Shown here one piece after another: positions 62,170 through 64,000 of a stretch of DNA of 64,000 nt. The stretch is from UBA8199 sp035358715. Its GTDB lineage: Bacteria; Verrucomicrobiota; Verrucomicrobiia; Limisphaerales; UBA8199. A program made the position numbers and the translations under genes. The stretch lies in contig DAOPPX010000003.1 in assembly GCA_035358715.1 (NCBI GenBank), positions 17,886 to 81,885 of the forward strand, given 5' to 3'. Under the pieces are notes generated by a model. The model saw only the letters and a program-made list of their open reading frames with translations, had not been told where the DNA came from and searched no databases. Within the stretch, counting starts at the first letter, position 1, and every line of letters starts with the position of its first letter.

Positions 62170-63063
62170 ATGAACAGGTTGTTGGTTCTTATATGGGTTT
62201 GCGGCACCTTCGCTGTTTGCAGCGCGAATCTGCCGGAGCGCTATGCCGACCAGGGGCAACTGATCGTTGCCCGATTGACCTCCGCTCCATTTCCGCACCC
62301 CAAACGCGCCGAGGGCCACCGGTCCAACAATCAGGTCTTTCCCGCCCGGGAGCATTACTCCGACAATACGGTCGCCATTTTCATTCCCAGGGGCTTCCGT
62401 GAGACTGGCAAGATCCATTTTGTAGTTCACTTCCACGGCTGGAAGAACCATGTGGAAGGGGTCTTGTCCCAATACAGGCTCGTCGAGCAGTTGGTCGAAA
62501 GCCGATGCAACGCGGTGCTGGTCGTCCCGCAAGGCCCGCGCAACGCGCCGGACTCCTTTGGCGGGAAACTGGAGGATGCAGCCGGCTTCGAGCGATTCAT
62601 GGTGGAGGTGGCCGAGACCCTGCGCCAGAAGTCGGCCTTGACGAACAAGAACTTCGCGCTCGGCCAAATCCTGCTTTCGGGCCATAGCGGTGGCTACCGG
62701 GTTATCTCGGCAATCGTGAGCCACGGCGGGCTGGCCGAACACCTGCGCGAGGTCTGGCTGTTTGACGCCCTCTACGCGCAGACGGACGAGTTCCTGGCTT
62801 GGATGGACCGGAAGCAGGGGCGGTTCATTAACATCTACACCGAGAACGGGGGCACCAGGACTGAAACGGAACGCTTGATGGCTAGACTTAAGGAACGGGG
62901 CACTGCCTTCTTCACCAACAAGGAAAACGCGACCAGCCTGGCCGACCTGCTCGGAAACAGGTTAATCTTCCTCTACACCGACCTTCCGCACAACGACGTG
63001 GTCCACAAGCGCCTTCAGTTCCGCGATTACCTCAAGACGAGCTGCTGCGCGCAACGGCAGTGA
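62170..63063 (+). CDS. Secreted alpha/beta-hydrolase-like protein
   Basis: 297 aa from ATG 62170 (MNRLLVLIWVCGTFAVCSAN), a short signal peptide; a start 123 bp upstream is poorer. Alpha/beta-hydrolase features: IHFVVHFHGWKNH (oxyanion region), LVVPQGPRNAPD, nucleophile elbow GHSGG (Ser), WLFDALYAQTDEF (possible acid), and LPHNDVVHKRL (His). Substrate unknown, esterase-like. Confidence 0.8.
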   Translation: MNRLLVLIWVCGTFAVCSANLPERYADQGQLIVARLTSAPFPHPKRAEGHRSNNQVFPAREHYSDNTVAIFIPRGFRETGKIHFVVHFHGWKNHVEGVLSQYRLVEQLVESRCNAVLVVPQGPRNAPDSFGGKLEDAAGFERFMVEVAETLRQKSALTNKNFALGQILLSGHSGGYRVISAIVSHGGLAEHLREVWLFDALYAQTDEFLAWMDRKQGRFINIYTENGGTRTETERLMARLKERGTAFFTNKENATSLADLLGNRLIFLYTDLPHNDVVHKRLQFRDYLKTSCCAQRQ

Positions 63064-63157
63064 GTTCCGGGGCAGCGTAATGGAATTGGCGGGAAGCGAA
63101 GAGCCGCACCCGCGCCCAGGGCGGTGTTCCACCTGCCTCCTCACACTTGGCCGACGA

Positions 63158-63562
63158 TTAAGGCTGGCTGGTAATCCGGGACCATTCGACGTTCTGCGCG
63201 GCCGCATAAACGGCAAAGGCGCCTTCGTTTTGAATCAGCACGGCCCTCACCACGCTTGAATCGTCCGCGCGACCCAGGTTGAGGACCGAATCGGGTATAA
63301 TGCCTACCTTCTTGTGGGCGTAAATAAGCGCGAATACCGCCTGGGCGAGTGCGGCATACGGCAGTTCTTTGTAGGCCCCTTCTGCAGTGTCTTCGACAGC
63401 ATCAGCCAGAAACTCCAGTTGGTCCACCAAATGTGGAAACAACGGCTCGTGAATCTGAGTAAACTCCAGCTTCCATTGCGGGAGATGCCGGAGAACCTTC
63501 TCCACAATTGCTGGCGTTATCGTCGCCGCCCCACGATTAACAAAATCCACAATTTCAGGCAT
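63158..63562 (-). CDS. DUF1232 (YkvA-like) protein
   Basis: 134 aa. C-terminal region ALIYAHKKVGIIPDSVLNLG-RADDSSVV matches the DUF1232/YkvA pattern (..PDxxPxxGxxDD), with membrane-proximal hydrophobic helices. The function of the family is unsettled. Start ATG 63562 follows directly on the AT-rich intergenic region. Confidence 0.8.
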   Translation of the reverse strand: MPEIVDFVNRGAATITPAIVEKVLRHLPQWKLEFTQIHEPLFPHLVDQLEFLADAVEDTAEGAYKELPYAALAQAVFALIYAHKKVGIIPDSVLNLGRADDSSVVRAVLIQNEGAFAVYAAAQNVEWSRITSQP

Positions 63563-63902
63563 GCACGAATTTTACTCCGGAGCATGCCGCGAGGGAAAGA
63601 CAATAGTTGGTCGCGTTTCCGAATGGGACGGGGCTCAGGAGTTGCGGTTGACTAGACTCGAAAGCGCCCTCCAGTTTCCCCAAATCAATGCATGCCGCAA
63701 GATGCTGAATGGCCTCAACGGAAAAAGCTGGCGGGAGCGGCGGGGCTCGAAGCCATTTCTCGCCCATGCACGCTCGCGCATACACGCGTAGGTAGCTGTA
63801 TCTAAACCACTTCCACAAGTCTCACCACTTCGCTCCCGCAGTCACAATGAACCGAAATGAAAATTTCCAGTCAGGAAAATGTCAGGAAGTCCTTCGCCTT
63901 TC
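63563..63902. other. Intergenic region
   Basis: 340 bp. Short frames on both strands lack composition or motifs of real genes and overlap each other. Nothing else seen. Confidence 0.6.
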
Positions 63903-64000
63903 TCATGCTGCCTGAGGCGTCTTCACCGGCTGCGCCGCACGCTCAACCCTCGCCGCAATCTCCTGAGCCGTCATCTTCGCAGCCGGGTTATCGCTGAGCT
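63903..64000 (-). CDS. C-terminal end of a gene entering from the right
   Basis: On the minus strand the frame open from the edge reads LSDNPAAKMTAQEIAARVER then AAQPVKTPQAA and stop (TGA at 63903-63905). Only 32 codons are visible. The pattern NP-A-x3-TA-x-E-x4-R recalls the end of head-to-tail connector/portal-like phage proteins, but that is too little to assign. Confidence 0.35.
   Translation of the reverse strand, partial: LSDNPAAKMTAQEIAARVERAAQPVKTPQAA

Noticed and set aside
63555..63818. Overlapping short frames on both strands
   Set aside because: Mutually antisense, no motifs, poor starts.

Overview
The window looks like chromosomal DNA of a Verrucomicrobiota bacterium, probably Limisphaerales/Pedosphaera-like. 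The signs are high GC, a Gram-negative lipid A gene (lpxA), a PEP-CTERM exported protein, a prepilin with the FTLIELLVVIAILAILAALLLP signature, Asn/Thr-rich giant secreted proteins, and several secreted glycoside-hydrolase-like proteins. The taxonomic call is an inference from gene style, not from a marker-gene search.

Layout. 1-11.4 kb is housekeeping DNA: two convergent glycosidase-like genes, a glutamate/Na+ symporter (gltS) divergent from glutamate 5-kinase (proB), mazG, an M29 aminopeptidase, a LysR regulator, and an overlapping cdd/purine nucleoside phosphorylase pair. A decayed moeB/thiF fragment precedes a complete tRNA-Arg(CCG) at 11734-11810. From that tRNA to 29873 lies about 18 kb of accessory DNA. 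The 3' 46 bp of the tRNA recurs at 19429 and 29828, so at least two integrative elements sit in tandem at this tRNA. Element A (11765-19474) is intact-looking: tyrosine integrase, a coiled-coil/winged-helix partner, a putative family-A-polymerase-like protein bounded by 29-bp inverted repeats, a serine recombinase and small cargo genes. The next stretch (19475 to about 25590) is a wrecked defence island: an integrase fused in frame to a HEPN-like domain, a truncated DUF1156 methyltransferase, the C-terminal half of a DUF499 protein, and a truncated SIR2-like gene. The last stretch (about 25590-29873) is a truncated sister of element A. It carries a DUF3102-like/zinc-ribbon/DruA-like (DUF4338) fusion, an internally deleted and inverted copy of the polymerase-like gene, and a second integrase very similar to the first.

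29.9-64 kb returns to host DNA: a 2540-aa secreted M6-type protease with RCC1, Ig-like and HYR repeats and a recent 750-bp duplication; an SGNH hydrolase; a YchF-like protein lacking its GTPase domain; a TPR protein; a MocA-like nucleotidyltransferase; an NCS2 purine permease; a PEP-CTERM/paralog/prepilin cluster; metH with a possible SahR-type operator; galE; a secreted toroid protein; mtnP, ridA, rmuC and lpxA; a PilB/GspE ATPase paired with a small MshEN-like protein; an alpha/beta hydrolase; and a DUF1232 protein.

The most unusual material is at the tRNA-Arg hotspot: the polymerase-like gene between inverted repeats, the DruA-like fusion, and the run of gene-fusing deletion junctions. Dispersed non-coding repeats (1434/51272) and strong palindromes (4086-4234, 7633-7700) are also notable. 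Function calls rest on motif recognition by eye; no database search was possible.
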